Source of the DNA: CAUPWF01 sp964367905
Lineage (GTDB): Bacteria; Bacillota; Clostridia; Lachnospirales; Lachnospiraceae
Length of the DNA stretch: 64,000 nucleotides
Direction: 5' to 3'
NCBI GenBank assembly: GCA_964367905.1
Contig: CAYIZP010000013.1
Location: forward strand, 9,979 to 73,978
Numbering within the stretch: the stretch's first letter is position 1; every line of letters begins with the position of its first letter. The notes beneath the pieces were generated by a model, which saw only the letters and a program-made list of their open reading frames with translations, did no database searches and was not told the DNA's origin. Below are positions 51,138-60,602 of this stretch, in pieces. Both the position numbers and the translations under genes were made by a program.

Positions 51138-52223
51138 TTATTTGTGAGTGATATAATTTTGAGCTACCAATGTCTCAGCGCAAAGAACCGCTCCACCAGC
51201 TGCTCCACGAACAGTATTATGTGAAAGTCCTACGAATTTAAAATCATAGATGCTATCTTCTCTTAAACGACCGATAGACACTCCCATTCCTTTTTCATAA
51301 TCTACATCAGCTTTTACCTGTGGTCTATTATCTTCTTCAAGATATTGGATAAATTGTTTTGGTGCACTTGGAAGATTCAACTCTTGTGGAACACCTTTGT
51401 AGTTTACTAATTTTTCAATTAATTGCTCTTTTGTAGGCTTTTTATTAAAACGGATAAATACTGCTGCTGTGTGTCCATCTAAAACTGGAACACGAATGCA
51501 TTGGCATGAGATTTTTGGTAATTCTACTTTTACAATCTCTCCATTTTCAACCTTACCAAGAACACGTAGAGGCTCCAACTCACTCTTCTCTTCTTCTCCA
51601 CCGATAAAAGGAATGATATTCTCAACCATTTCTGGCCATTCTTCAAATGTCTTACCTGCTCCTGAAATTGCTTGGTACGTTGTTGCTACAATCTCTACTG
51701 GCTCAAACTCTTCCCATGCAGCCACGCATGGCGCATAGCTTTGAATCGAACAGTTTGGTTTTACCGCAACAAAACCATGCTTTGTTCCGAGTCTTTCTTT
51801 TTGAGCTGCAATCACTTCAAAATGATGTGCATTAATCTCTGGAACTACCATAGGAACATCTTTGGTCCAACGATGCGCACTATTATTTGAGACTACAGGT
51901 GTCTCTGTCTTTGCATATTCATCTTCAATCTTCTTGATTTCCTCTTTATTCATATCTACAGCACTGAATACAAAATCAACACTAGAAGCAACTTTTTCTA
52001 CTTCATTTACATTCATCACTACTAGGTCTTTCACGCTTGCTGGCATCTCAGTCGGCATCTTCCAACGATCCCCCACAGCTTCTGCATATGTTTTTCCTGC
52101 TGATCTCGGGCTTGCAGCAACTGTAACTACCTCAAACCAAGGGTGATTATCTAGAAGTGCAATAAAACGTTGTCCTACCATACCTGTTGCACCTAAAATT
52201 CCTACTCTTAACTTCTTATCCAT
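51138..52223 (-). CDS. asd: aspartate-semialdehyde dehydrogenase (archaeal/fungal-type)
   Basis: 361 residues. NADPH-dependent reduction of aspartyl phosphate to the semialdehyde, the branch point to lysine/diaminopimelate, threonine and methionine. N-terminal GILGATGMVGQRFIALLDNH, catalytic Cys in KPNCSIQSYAP, and LSHNTVRGAAGGAVLCAE at the end. The sequence belongs to the branch seen in archaea, fungi and many Clostridia rather than the E. coli branch. Monocistronic. Confidence 0.95.
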   Translation of the reverse strand: MDKKLRVGILGATGMVGQRFIALLDNHPWFEVVTVAASPRSAGKTYAEAVGDRWKMPTEMPASVKDLVVMNVNEVEKVASSVDFVFSAVDMNKEEIKKIEDEYAKTETPVVSNNSAHRWTKDVPMVVPEINAHHFEVIAAQKERLGTKHGFVAVKPNCSIQSYAPCVAAWEEFEPVEIVATTYQAISGAGKTFEEWPEMVENIIPFIGGEEEKSELEPLRVLGKVENGEIVKVELPKISCQCIRVPVLDGHTAAVFIRFNKKPTKEQLIEKLVNYKGVPQELNLPSAPKQFIQYLEEDNRPQVKADVDYEKGMGVSIGRLREDSIYDFKFVGLSHNTVRGAAGGAVLCAETLVAQNYITHK

Positions 52224-52282
52224 GTTCGTCCTCTTTTCATTTTTGTCTTTTCAGCAAACACATTTGTTCGCGTCTGAAGACA

Positions 52283-52310
52283 ATTATAATACATTTCTAC
52301 AAAAAATCAA
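52283..52310 (-). promoter_or_regulatory. promoter for asd
   Basis: -35 TTGATT (52305-52310), 16-nt spacer, perfect -10 TATAAT (52283-52288) on the minus strand; about 55-nt leader, too short for a lysine riboswitch. Confidence 0.7.
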
Positions 52311-52400
52311 GTGAATTTCTCCTTAAATTTTGTTTTCGTTCTATATATGTAAGATATGTCATTATTTTATGGATTTAGCATATTTTTTTAGTGATTCATA

Positions 52401-53774
52401 CTAATTTTCTCTTCCTTTATAATTTACAATCACTTTCTCCATTGCTGTTTTCCCTGGTGCCCCTATAGTAAGTCGCTTGTTTACACACGATTCCATACTA
52501 ATCGCTTCAAATATATCCGCTTCAAACACTGATGAAATCGCTTGATATTCTTCTAATGTCATATCATCTAGCGCAATATCCTTCTCAATACAATATAATA
52601 CTAATCTACCAACAATCCCGTGTGCATCACGAAATGGAACTCCATGATTCACAAGGTAGTCTGCCGCATCTGTAGCATTGGTAAATCCATTCTTCGCACT
52701 GTTTTCCATCTCTTTCTTCTTAAACTTGATGGTTGCAAGCATACCTGTGAACAACGCCAGACATCCTTTTACCGTATCAATCGCATCAAACACCAACTCC
52801 TTATCCTCTTGCATATCTTTGTTATATGCGAGTGGGATTCCTTTCATTGTAGTCAAAAGAGACATCAATGCTCCATATACTCGCCCAGTCTTACCACGCA
52901 CCAATTCTGCAATATCCGGATTCTTCTTCTGTGGCATAATACTACTGCCAGTACTATAGGCATCATCGATATCGACAAATTGATATTCGTTCGAATTCCA
53001 TATAATAATTTCTTCCGAAAAACGACTTAGATGCATCATGATAGTAGACATCGCAGACAGCAATTCAATGAGGTAATCACGATCAGAAACTGAATCCATG
53101 CTATTCAATGTAGGTCCTTTAAATCCTAGTAACTGTGCTGTATACTCACGATCCAGATCATAAGTTGTCCCAGCAAGTGCTCCTGAGCCTAATGGACAGT
53201 AATTCATGCGCTCCTTGATATCATACAAGCGTTCCCTATCTCTTCGAAACATCTCATAATACGCTCCCATATGGTGCGCCAATGTAATTGGTTGTGCTTT
53301 TTGTAGATGAGTAAATCCAGGCATAAATGTCTCTAGATTTTCTTCCATAATCTTCAATAGAACACTCAATAATTCATCGGTCAATCCACTGATTTCATCC
53401 ACTTCATCACGTGTATACAACTTCATATCAAGCGCAACTTGATCATTTCTACTTCTGCCTGTATGTAACTTCTTACCAGGCTCTCCAATTCTTTGGATTA
53501 ATGTCGCCTCAACAAAGCTATGGATATCCTCATACTCGTGAGAAATCTCTAATGTCCCCTCCTCAACATCTGTAAGAATGCCTTCTAATCCCTTGATGAT
53601 TTGACTCTCTTCATCTTTGGGCAGAATGCCTTGCTTGGTCAACATCTTGACATGTGCAATACTTCCCTGAATATCTTGTTTATAAAACTTTTTATCAAAT
53701 GAAATCGATGCATTGAAATTATAAACTAATTGATCTGTCTCCTTGGTAAATCTACCACCCCATAATTGTGCCAT
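52401..53774 (-). CDS. argH: argininosuccinate lyase
   Basis: 457 residues. Splits argininosuccinate into arginine and fumarate. N-terminal WGGRFTKETDQLVYNFNASI, HTGRSRNDQVALDMKLY, HLQKAQPITLAHH and the superfamily loop GSSIMPQKKNPDIAEL. argG, its usual partner, is not in the window. AAGGAG precedes the ATG. It follows queH by 20 nt and is probably cotranscribed with it. Confidence 0.96.
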   Translation of the reverse strand: MAQLWGGRFTKETDQLVYNFNASISFDKKFYKQDIQGSIAHVKMLTKQGILPKDEESQIIKGLEGILTDVEEGTLEISHEYEDIHSFVEATLIQRIGEPGKKLHTGRSRNDQVALDMKLYTRDEVDEISGLTDELLSVLLKIMEENLETFMPGFTHLQKAQPITLAHHMGAYYEMFRRDRERLYDIKERMNYCPLGSGALAGTTYDLDREYTAQLLGFKGPTLNSMDSVSDRDYLIELLSAMSTIMMHLSRFSEEIIIWNSNEYQFVDIDDAYSTGSSIMPQKKNPDIAELVRGKTGRVYGALMSLLTTMKGIPLAYNKDMQEDKELVFDAIDTVKGCLALFTGMLATIKFKKKEMENSAKNGFTNATDAADYLVNHGVPFRDAHGIVGRLVLYCIEKDIALDDMTLEEYQAISSVFEADIFEAISMESCVNKRLTIGAPGKTAMEKVIVNYKGREN

Positions 53775-53794
53775 TTTGATTTTCTCCTTCTATT

Positions 53795-54379
53795 CTACAT
53801 TTGTTTTCTTGCTTCTACTCTTCTATCTCGTTCATTTCTTGAATATACACACCCACAAAAATCTTGTCGATACAAACCATATTCTTTCGATAATACAACG
53901 GATCTCTGGTAACCATTTTTCTTCTTGAAATCTGAGACTAGATACTGCAACCCTTGCTCCTGGGCAATTTCCATCCCTATCCAATTCAAAACTTCCGCCT
54001 TTTTTAATGGACTGATTGTCAAAGTGGTCGTAAATAAACTCACATCCATTTTCTTTGCTAATTCTGCCGTTTTTTGCAATCTCAGGCGATAACATCGTTG
54101 GCAACGCTCTCCACATTCCGGCTCATCTTCCAATCCTTTCGCCACCTGATAAAACCGTTCTTTCTCATACTCACCAATCACGCAATGAATCGGATGTTTT
54201 GTGCACATTTTATCAATCAGCTTTTGCTGCTCCTCTGCTCGTTTTCGATACTCCTCATCAGGGAATATATTAGGATTGTAATAAAATATGATTAATTCAT
54301 ATACTTCTGATAACTGTTCAATTACATAGGTGCTACATGGAGCACAGCAACTATGCAAGATTAATTTTGTATTCTCCAT
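53795..54379 (-). CDS. queH: epoxyqueuosine reductase QueH
   Basis: 194 residues. Last step of queuosine synthesis in tRNA: reduces epoxyqueuosine, a non-cobalamin alternative to QueG. Cysteine motifs that bind FeS/iron: HSCCAPCSTYV at the N-terminus, CGERCQRCYRLRL in the middle and DFCGCVYSRNE at the end. Formerly DUF208. Promoter at 54428-54456. Confidence 0.93.
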   Translation of the reverse strand: MENTKLILHSCCAPCSTYVIEQLSEVYELIIFYYNPNIFPDEEYRKRAEEQQKLIDKMCTKHPIHCVIGEYEKERFYQVAKGLEDEPECGERCQRCYRLRLQKTAELAKKMDVSLFTTTLTISPLKKAEVLNWIGMEIAQEQGLQYLVSDFKKKNGYQRSVVLSKEYGLYRQDFCGCVYSRNERDRRVEARKQM

Positions 54380-54427
54380 AGTATTTTCACAGTCCTTTTC
54401 TCGACTCTCTTAACAGTCTTGATACAA

Positions 54428-54456
54428 AGTATAAGTAAATTCTATATATATGTCAA
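54428..54456 (-). promoter_or_regulatory. promoter for queH-argH
   Basis: Perfect -35 TTGACA (54451-54456), 17-nt spacer, -10 TATACT (54428-54433) on the minus strand. The divergent ABC operon has a TATAAT at 54509-54514 with a poor -35. Confidence 0.8.
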
Positions 54457-54542
54457 TCCATTCCATATATTTTCACTATAAACTCGAAACTATTAGGACC
54501 CAAGCACATATAATGATATAGAACTAGCGGGAGGAGACTACA

Positions 54543-55316
54543 ATGAAAGAACTATTATCTTTTCAAGATATTTCTTTTTCCTATCATAATATAGAGGGAG
54601 AAACAAGAGCACTAAAGAACATATCTTTTACGATAAATCAAGGGGAATTCGTTGCAGTAGTCGGTCCATCCGGTTGTGGAAAATCAACTCTGCTGTCATT
54701 AATTATGGGGTTATTCGAAGCAGAAGAAGGTGAGATTCTAGTCTCTGGCAGGTCTATTCAAGACAGTCGCACCAATATCGGATATATGCTACAACATGAC
54801 CATTTATTTGAATGGAGAAGTGTTTATCATAATGTGGTTCTTGGTTTAGAGGTTCAGCATATGTTAAATGCAAAGACTCGACAAAAAGCAAGTGAACTTC
54901 TATCCCAATACGGTCTAAGTGATTTTTCCAAGGCTAAACCCACCGAACTCTCAGGAGGAATGCGTCAACGAGCCGCCCTGATACGAACATTATTGCTAGA
55001 ACCAGAACTTCTATTATTAGATGAACCATTCTCAGCTCTTGACTATCAAACCAGATTGAATGTAGGGGATGACATCGGACAAATCATTCGAAAAGAATCC
55101 AAAACAGCCCTTATGATCACTCATGACATCTCAGAAGCAATCAGTCTGGCAGATCGTATCATCATCTTGTCCGAAAGGCCTGCCACTGTCAAACAAACTA
55201 TCTCTTTGTGTTTTGATTTAGACATTGACACACCGCTTATGAGACGTAATTCTCCTGAATTTAAGTCTTATTTTAATTTAATATGGAAGGAGTTAGACTT
55301 ACATGAACACAATTAG
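54543..55316 (+). CDS. ABC transporter ATP-binding protein (nitrate/sulfonate/taurine-type importer)
   Basis: 257 residues. Walker A GPSGCGKSTLL, Q-loop YMLQHDHLFEW, signature LSGGMRQRAALIRTLL, Walker B LLLLDEPFSALD and switch MITHDISEA. The architecture resembles SsuB/TauB/ThiZ ATPases, which energize uptake of sulfonates, taurine or thiamine precursors. It overlaps the permease gene by 14 bp. GGGAGGAG precedes the ATG. Substrate not assignable. Confidence 0.9.
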   Translation: MKELLSFQDISFSYHNIEGETRALKNISFTINQGEFVAVVGPSGCGKSTLLSLIMGLFEAEEGEILVSGRSIQDSRTNIGYMLQHDHLFEWRSVYHNVVLGLEVQHMLNAKTRQKASELLSQYGLSDFSKAKPTELSGGMRQRAALIRTLLLEPELLLLDEPFSALDYQTRLNVGDDIGQIIRKESKTALMITHDISEAISLADRIIILSERPATVKQTISLCFDLDIDTPLMRRNSPEFKSYFNLIWKELDLHEHN

Positions 55317-56097
55317 CAAAAATCAACTCCTCTATCTTCAGAAGAAAAAAAGAGATCGGCTACTCATCCAATGTTCCCGAATTTTCTTACTTTTTTTCTT
55401 CCTCGGTTTATGGGAATTCAGTGCTTCATTTGGCCTAATTGATTCCTTTGTATTCAGTAGTCCAACTAAAATCTGGAGCGCCTTCACCTCCATGCTCATA
55501 GATGGAAGTATTTTTATTCATGCTGGGCATACATTGTACGAAACTCTAATTAGCTTTACACTTGTTATATTCTTCAGCATCTTAACTGCAACATTGTTAT
55601 GGTTTTTACCAAGAGTTGCTCAAGTATTAGATCCTTTTTTCGTTGCACTAAATAGTTTGCCTAAGTCTGCACTTGCACCATTATTAATTGTATGGTTGGG
55701 TACAAATCAACGTACAATCATCATCGCCGGAATGTCTGTAGCGATTTTTGGAAGCATCCTAAGCCTATATAATTCATTCCAACAAGTAGATCCAGAGAAA
55801 ATCAAACTAATCTACACACTAAAGGGCACTTCATGGCAAGCTCTAACTAAAGTTGTGATTCCTAACTGCACATTAACTATTATTAGCCTAATGAAAGTAA
55901 ATATTGGTTTATGTTTAGTCGGAGTTGTAATCGGAGAATTCCTAGCTGCACGTAGCGGTCTAGGGTATTTAATCATCTACTCTAGTCAAGTATTCAAGAT
56001 GGATTGGCTACTCATGTCTATTATATTACTATGCATCATGTCCATGCTACTGTATTGGTGCATTTACATGATTGAAAAGCATTGGGGACATAGATAG
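55303..56097 (+). CDS. ABC transporter permease (SsuC/TauC-like)
   Basis: 264 residues with about six membrane helices and the coupling-helix region LKGTSWQALTKVVIPN; later GEFLAARSGLGYLIIYSSQVF is typical of BPD type-1 permeases of the sulfonate/thiamine-precursor group. It pairs with the ATPase upstream. No substrate-binding lipoprotein follows: a strong terminator lies 11 bp after the stop and pnp comes next on the other strand. Confidence 0.9.
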   Translation: MNTISKNQLLYLQKKKRDRLLIQCSRIFLLFFFLGLWEFSASFGLIDSFVFSSPTKIWSAFTSMLIDGSIFIHAGHTLYETLISFTLVIFFSILTATLLWFLPRVAQVLDPFFVALNSLPKSALAPLLIVWLGTNQRTIIIAGMSVAIFGSILSLYNSFQQVDPEKIKLIYTLKGTSWQALTKVVIPNCTLTIISLMKVNIGLCLVGVVIGEFLAARSGLGYLIIYSSQVFKMDWLLMSIILLCIMSMLLYWCIYMIEKHWGHR

Positions 56098-56107
56098 AAT
56101 GCGCGTG

Positions 56108-56150
56108 CAAAAGGGACGTTGTTTTTTGTAAAAAAACAACGTCCCTTTTG
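56108..56150. terminator. bidirectional terminator after the ABC operon
   Basis: A perfect 20-bp stem (56108-56127 with 56131-56150) with a 3-nt loop and inner A/T runs. It separates the ABC genes from the convergent pnp. Confidence 0.85.
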
Positions 56151-56170
56151 GTGCCCTTTAGCAGCCCTTT

Positions 56171-58258
56171 TTATTCTTCGATATCCTTCATGCTAAAGCT
56201 AATTCTACCCATTTTGTCTTTTCCAAGGCAAACCACTTTTACAACATCACCGAGTGTTAGCACATCCTCTACTTGCTTGATGCGTTCTTTGCTTATTTTA
56301 GAAATATGAACCATTCCTTCTTTACCAGGTGCGAATTCGATAAACGCTCCAAATTCTTTGATACTGATAACTTTTCCTTCAAAGATTTGTCCAGCTTCGA
56401 AATCAGTTGTAATGATTCGGATAATCTCCATTGCTTCTTCAATCTTTTCTTTATCTACACCAGCTACCGAAACGATACCTTCTTCTGAGATATCAATTCT
56501 AACACCAGTAGCATCGATAATTGCATTAATTGTCTTACCTTTTTGTCCTACCACATCACCAATCTTCGCTGGATCAATTGACATTTGTAGAATTTTAGGA
56601 GCATATTGTCCAACTTCTGCTCTTGGGCAAGCGATCGCTTTATTCATAACCTCGTCAATGATGAATGTTCTTGCTTTCTTTGTAGTTGCAATCGCTTCTT
56701 CAATGATTGGTCTTGTCAATCCATGAATCTTAATATCCATTTGGATCGCGGTAATTCCCTTGTGTGTACCAGCAACTTTAAAGTCCATGTCTCCAAAGAA
56801 ATCCTCTAGACCTTGAATATCAGTTAATACTAAATAATCATCATCACTATCTCCCGTTACCAATCCTGCAGAAATTCCAGCAACGGTTGCCTTAATCGGT
56901 ACTCCAGCCGCCATCAATGACATACTTGATGCACAGATACTCGCTTGAGAAGTAGACCCATTTGATTCAAATGTCTCTGAAACAGTTCTAATTGCATATG
57001 GAAACTCTTCTTCCGATGGAAGTACAGGCACCAATGCTTTTTCTGCAAGTGCACCGTGTCCAATTTCACGACGTCCTGGTCCTCTAGATGGTCTTGTTTC
57101 CCCTACTGAATAAGAAGGGAAGTTATAATGATGCATATATCTCTTTGTCTTTTCTGCTTCATCTAATCCATCAATTCTCTGTGCTTCTGATAATGGAGCC
57201 AATGTAGTGATTGTACAAATTTGAGTTTGTCCTCTTGTAAACATAGCTGAACCATGAACACGTGGTAACAAATCTGTTTCTGCCGCAAGCGCTCTTATCT
57301 GATCAATCGCTCTACCATCTGGTCTCTTGCGGTCCTTAAGAATCATCTTACGAACTGTTTTCTTTTGATATTGATATAACGCTTCGTCTAATTTTCCTAA
57401 CCACTCTTCATTATCTGCAAATGCTGCTTCCATTTTATCACGTACTACTCGCATGTTTGCTTCACGTACTTGCTTTTCATCTGTAAATACTGCTACTTCC
57501 ATTTCATCTGGAGTTACAACTTCTTTCATTGCTGCAAAAAGTTCCTCTGGAACTGCAAAACTCACATAACTCAACTTCTCTTTTCCACACTCTGCTACAA
57601 TCGTATCAATGAATTTGATTATCTCTTGATTCATCTCATGTGCCGCAAAAATCGCTTCAAGCATCTTAGCTTCTGGAACTTCATTCGCTCCTGCTTCAAT
57701 CATAATTACCTTATCTCTTGTCGAAGAAACTGTAAGCGCAATGTCAGATACAGCTTTTTGATCTGCTGTAGGATTAAATACTAGTTCTCCATCAACCATT
57801 CCAACTTGAGTCGTAGCAGTTGGACCATCAAATGGAATATCTGAGATTGATGTTGCAATTGCACAACCAAGTGTTGCTGTAATCTCTGGACTACAATCTT
57901 GATCTACAGACATTACTAAGCTCTCTAATGTCACTTCATTTCTATAATCTTTTGGAAATAGAGGACGCATTGGACGGTCGATTACACGACAAGTCAACAC
58001 AGCATTTTCAGATGCTCTTCCTTCTCTCTTATTAAATCCTCCTGGAATCTTCCCTACTGCATATAATTTTTCATTATATTCTACACTCAGTGGAAAAAAA
58101 TCAATTCCATCACGTGGTTTTTCCGCTGCTGTGGCAGTAGATAAAACAACTGTATCTCCATAATGCATCAAAACTGCACCATTGGCTTGTGCTGCAACTC
58201 TACCTACTTCAACGCGTAGTGTACGTCCAGCTAAATTCATTTCAAATTTTTTAAACAT
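56171..58258 (-). CDS. pnp: polyribonucleotide nucleotidyltransferase (PNPase)
   Basis: 695 residues. Phosphorolytic 3'-5' exonuclease of mRNA decay. Two RNase PH domains (about 1-225 and 315-550, joined by a helical domain), a KH domain (GDVVGQKGKTINAI) and a C-terminal S1 domain (EGKVISIKEFGAFIEFAPG). Complete. It follows rpsO across a terminator hairpin, the classic arrangement. Confidence 0.97.
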   Translation of the reverse strand: MFKKFEMNLAGRTLRVEVGRVAAQANGAVLMHYGDTVVLSTATAAEKPRDGIDFFPLSVEYNEKLYAVGKIPGGFNKREGRASENAVLTCRVIDRPMRPLFPKDYRNEVTLESLVMSVDQDCSPEITATLGCAIATSISDIPFDGPTATTQVGMVDGELVFNPTADQKAVSDIALTVSSTRDKVIMIEAGANEVPEAKMLEAIFAAHEMNQEIIKFIDTIVAECGKEKLSYVSFAVPEELFAAMKEVVTPDEMEVAVFTDEKQVREANMRVVRDKMEAAFADNEEWLGKLDEALYQYQKKTVRKMILKDRKRPDGRAIDQIRALAAETDLLPRVHGSAMFTRGQTQICTITTLAPLSEAQRIDGLDEAEKTKRYMHHYNFPSYSVGETRPSRGPGRREIGHGALAEKALVPVLPSEEEFPYAIRTVSETFESNGSTSQASICASSMSLMAAGVPIKATVAGISAGLVTGDSDDDYLVLTDIQGLEDFFGDMDFKVAGTHKGITAIQMDIKIHGLTRPIIEEAIATTKKARTFIIDEVMNKAIACPRAEVGQYAPKILQMSIDPAKIGDVVGQKGKTINAIIDATGVRIDISEEGIVSVAGVDKEKIEEAMEIIRIITTDFEAGQIFEGKVISIKEFGAFIEFAPGKEGMVHISKISKERIKQVEDVLTLGDVVKVVCLGKDKMGRISFSMKDIEE

Positions 58259-58312
58259 AAACTTTACCTTTCTTTGTTTTATATATGATTTTATCTAAAT
58301 GGGGTTTACACA

Positions 58313-58341
58313 AAAAGTGAGAATGGTAAACCATTCTCACC
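58313..58341 (-). terminator. terminator/processing hairpin between rpsO and pnp
   Basis: 10-bp perfect stem (58332-58341 with 58318-58327), 4-nt loop, followed by TTTTT (58313-58317) on the minus strand. Partial read-through into pnp is usual for this gene pair. Confidence 0.8.
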
Positions 58342-58353
58342 TCTAAGTTCGAA

Positions 58354-58620
58354 CTACTTTCTAAGTCCTAATCTTTCAATTAAAGAACGATATCTTTCAA
58401 TATCTTTTTTCTTAAGATAAGCTAAAAGTCCTCTTCTTTGTCCTACCATCTTCAAAAGACCTCTTCTAGAATGATGATCTTTTTGATGTGTTTTAAAATG
58501 ATCTGTTAAATCATTGATTCTTGCTGTCAACAAAGCAACTTGTACTTCTGGTGAACCAGTGTCCCCTGTTCCTCTACCATAATCTGCAACAATCTTTTCT
58601 TTCATTTCTTTTGAAATCAT
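58354..58620 (-). CDS. rpsO: 30S ribosomal protein S15
   Basis: 88 residues, full length; contains GDTGSPEVQVALLTARI, HHSRRGLLKMVGQRRGLLAYL in adjoining parts, and SLIERLGLRK at the end. Binds the central domain of 16S rRNA. TAGGAGG precedes the ATG. It has its own promoter overlapping the end of ribF. Confidence 0.97.
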   Translation of the reverse strand: MISKEMKEKIVADYGRGTGDTGSPEVQVALLTARINDLTDHFKTHQKDHHSRRGLLKMVGQRRGLLAYLKKKDIERYRSLIERLGLRK

Positions 58621-58716
58621 TATAATTTCCTCCTAATAATGTTATTTGTAATCGCCTAACATCAAGTAAGGGTTGGAGTGTCCGCTTACCGAATGTCGGT
58701 TTAATCATACTAGCGA
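58621..58716 (-). promoter_or_regulatory. rpsO 5' leader, possible S15 autoregulatory structure
   Basis: On the minus strand the 96-nt leader begins with a small CCGA/TCGG hairpin, then GTAAG/CTTAC arms about 14 nt apart. S15 represses its own mRNA in several bacterial lineages through unrelated leader folds. Structure is plausible but not matched to a known class. Confidence 0.35.
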
Positions 58717-58744
58717 ATTATATCATATTTGCAATGTGTTGTAA
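58717..58744 (-). promoter_or_regulatory. promoter for rpsO
   Basis: -35 TTACAA (58739-58744), 16-nt spacer, perfect -10 TATAAT (58717-58722) on the minus strand, within the last codons of ribF. Confidence 0.6.
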
Positions 58745-59652
58745 ATATAATTTTGAATATATTCTCTATCTTTTTTTATCTGCGTCTCCAAATCCCACAA
58801 ATGGTCAAATCGTTTCTCCACTCTTACATGATTCAGCAATTCTACCTTGATGGTTTCTCCGTATATATCATCCGAGAAGTCATAGATGTTTACCTCTAAC
58901 AATTCCTTTTCTCCATACGAAATCGTAGGCTTTCTCCCTAAGTTCCCCATTCCATAATACTCTTTGTCACGCAGGTATATTTTACAAACATAAACTCCAT
59001 AAGGTGGCAATGCTTTTTTTGTGTCAGGAGCGATATTAGCAGTTGGAAATCCCATCGTGCGTCCTAACTGCCTCCCACGGATCACTTCCCCCGTCAACGA
59101 GTACGGATAATTCAACAATTGATTCACCGCCTCCATATCACCTTCTTGCAATTTTTGCTTAATTAAAGTTGAGCTAATTTCTTCATCGTGATGTTTTTCT
59201 TTTTCGACTACAACCACTTCAAATTCGTATCGTCTTGCCAACTCTTGCAAAAACAAAGCATCACCCTTTGCACCATGACCAAATCGAAAATCACTCCCTA
59301 CTACAATCCATTTCACATGTAACCGCTCTACCAGAATCTCGGATACAAAATCCTTTGCTTCCATCTCGCGCAATTCATCGGTAAATGGATAGTCAATATA
59401 ACAATCGACATAAGATTCCAAGATTTCTTTCTTTTCACTCAAGGTCAACAGTTGTTTCACGAGCTGTTGATTATTTTTTTTATATTCCGTCATATCAAAA
59501 GACAGCACAATACTGATGAAATCTTCTTTCTTCAAACCTCTTACTTGTTCAATTAACTTTTGATGCCCTCTATGAAGCCCATCAAATTTTCCTAATGTCA
59601 CAATGGATGGTGCCACATCATGATACACTTCCAAGTTGTCCATATATTTCAT
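58723..59652 (-). CDS. ribF: bifunctional riboflavin kinase/FAD synthetase
   Basis: 309 residues. Makes FMN and FAD from riboflavin and ATP. N-terminal adenylyltransferase (LGKFDGLHRGHQKLIEQV, VVGSDFRFGHGAKGD) and C-terminal kinase (GRQLGRTMGFPTANIAPD). AGAGGA precedes the ATG. It follows truB by 30 nt. Confidence 0.96.
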   Translation of the reverse strand: MKYMDNLEVYHDVAPSIVTLGKFDGLHRGHQKLIEQVRGLKKEDFISIVLSFDMTEYKKNNQQLVKQLLTLSEKKEILESYVDCYIDYPFTDELREMEAKDFVSEILVERLHVKWIVVGSDFRFGHGAKGDALFLQELARRYEFEVVVVEKEKHHDEEISSTLIKQKLQEGDMEAVNQLLNYPYSLTGEVIRGRQLGRTMGFPTANIAPDTKKALPPYGVYVCKIYLRDKEYYGMGNLGRKPTISYGEKELLEVNIYDFSDDIYGETIKVELLNHVRVEKRFDHLWDLETQIKKDREYIQNYIYNTLQI

Positions 59653-59682
59653 GAATTTTCCTCTTTATAACTTTATCAAGTT

Positions 59683-60576
59683 TTATCTATCCAAAAACAT
59701 CTTCTCTAATTTTAGACATCCGTTGTCTTTTTGATAGCGATATATGCCTACAAACTCTCCTGATTGCATATATGCACGAATCTGTTGTCCTTCCTGCCAA
59801 TTCATCCCCTCTAGGTATAAGGAATTTCCATTTGACGCCAAGACTTGAAGCCCCTCAGGAATTTCATATCGCTCTAACCGCTCAAACACAGAATCCGTAG
59901 CACGAATACACGAACCGATTTCATCTTTTGCTTTCAATTCTTGAATTTCCCCAAGCGTAACACTGTCCTTAATATCAAAAACCCCCACACGTGTTCGTAT
60001 CAATTCTTCCATGCAACCACCACATCCCAACATCTGTCCAATATCGTGACAAAGAGTTCGAATGTACGTTCCCTTGGAACAAGTCACCTTCATGGCAACT
60101 CGTGGCAAATCCACCTCTTCTATCTCAATTTCAAGAATATTCACCGTTCGTGCAGCACGTTCGACTACTTTCCCTTCACGTGCCAACTCATAGAGCTTCT
60201 TCCCTTGTACTTTTAGTGCAGAATACATCGGTGGCACTTGGTCATAAGCACCTACAAATGAATGAATACACTTTCGAACCCGCTCCTCTGTAAGACCTTC
60301 ACAAGATTTCTCCATCAACACTGTTCCAGATGTATCCTGAGTATCTGTTTCTATCCCAAATAGCAAAACTGTCTCATAAGTCTTATCCTTTTCCGTCAAC
60401 ATATCACAGAGCTTTGTCGCCTTACCTAGACACACAGGCAAAACTCCTGTTGCATCTGGATCCAAAGTCCCTGTATGCCCAATCTTTCTCTGACCAACAA
60501 TACCACGAAGCTTTGCAACCACATCATGAGAGGTAAATCCTTTTTCTTTCTTCACATTGATGATTCCGTTTATCAT
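59683..60576 (-). CDS. truB: tRNA pseudouridine(55) synthase
   Basis: 297 residues. Makes pseudouridine-55 in the T-arm of tRNAs. Catalytic Asp in IGHTGTLDPDATGVLPVC; C-terminal PUA-like region. Start at ATG 60576 (MINGIINVKKEKG); GAGG lies upstream of it, while the TTG at 60588 would be too early. Confidence 0.96.
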   Translation of the reverse strand: MINGIINVKKEKGFTSHDVVAKLRGIVGQRKIGHTGTLDPDATGVLPVCLGKATKLCDMLTEKDKTYETVLLFGIETDTQDTSGTVLMEKSCEGLTEERVRKCIHSFVGAYDQVPPMYSALKVQGKKLYELAREGKVVERAARTVNILEIEIEEVDLPRVAMKVTCSKGTYIRTLCHDIGQMLGCGGCMEELIRTRVGVFDIKDSVTLGEIQELKAKDEIGSCIRATDSVFERLERYEIPEGLQVLASNGNSLYLEGMNWQEGQQIRAYMQSGEFVGIYRYQKDNGCLKLEKMFLDR

Positions 60577-60602
60577 ACCTACCCTCAAATTCTTGATTCT
60601 TA

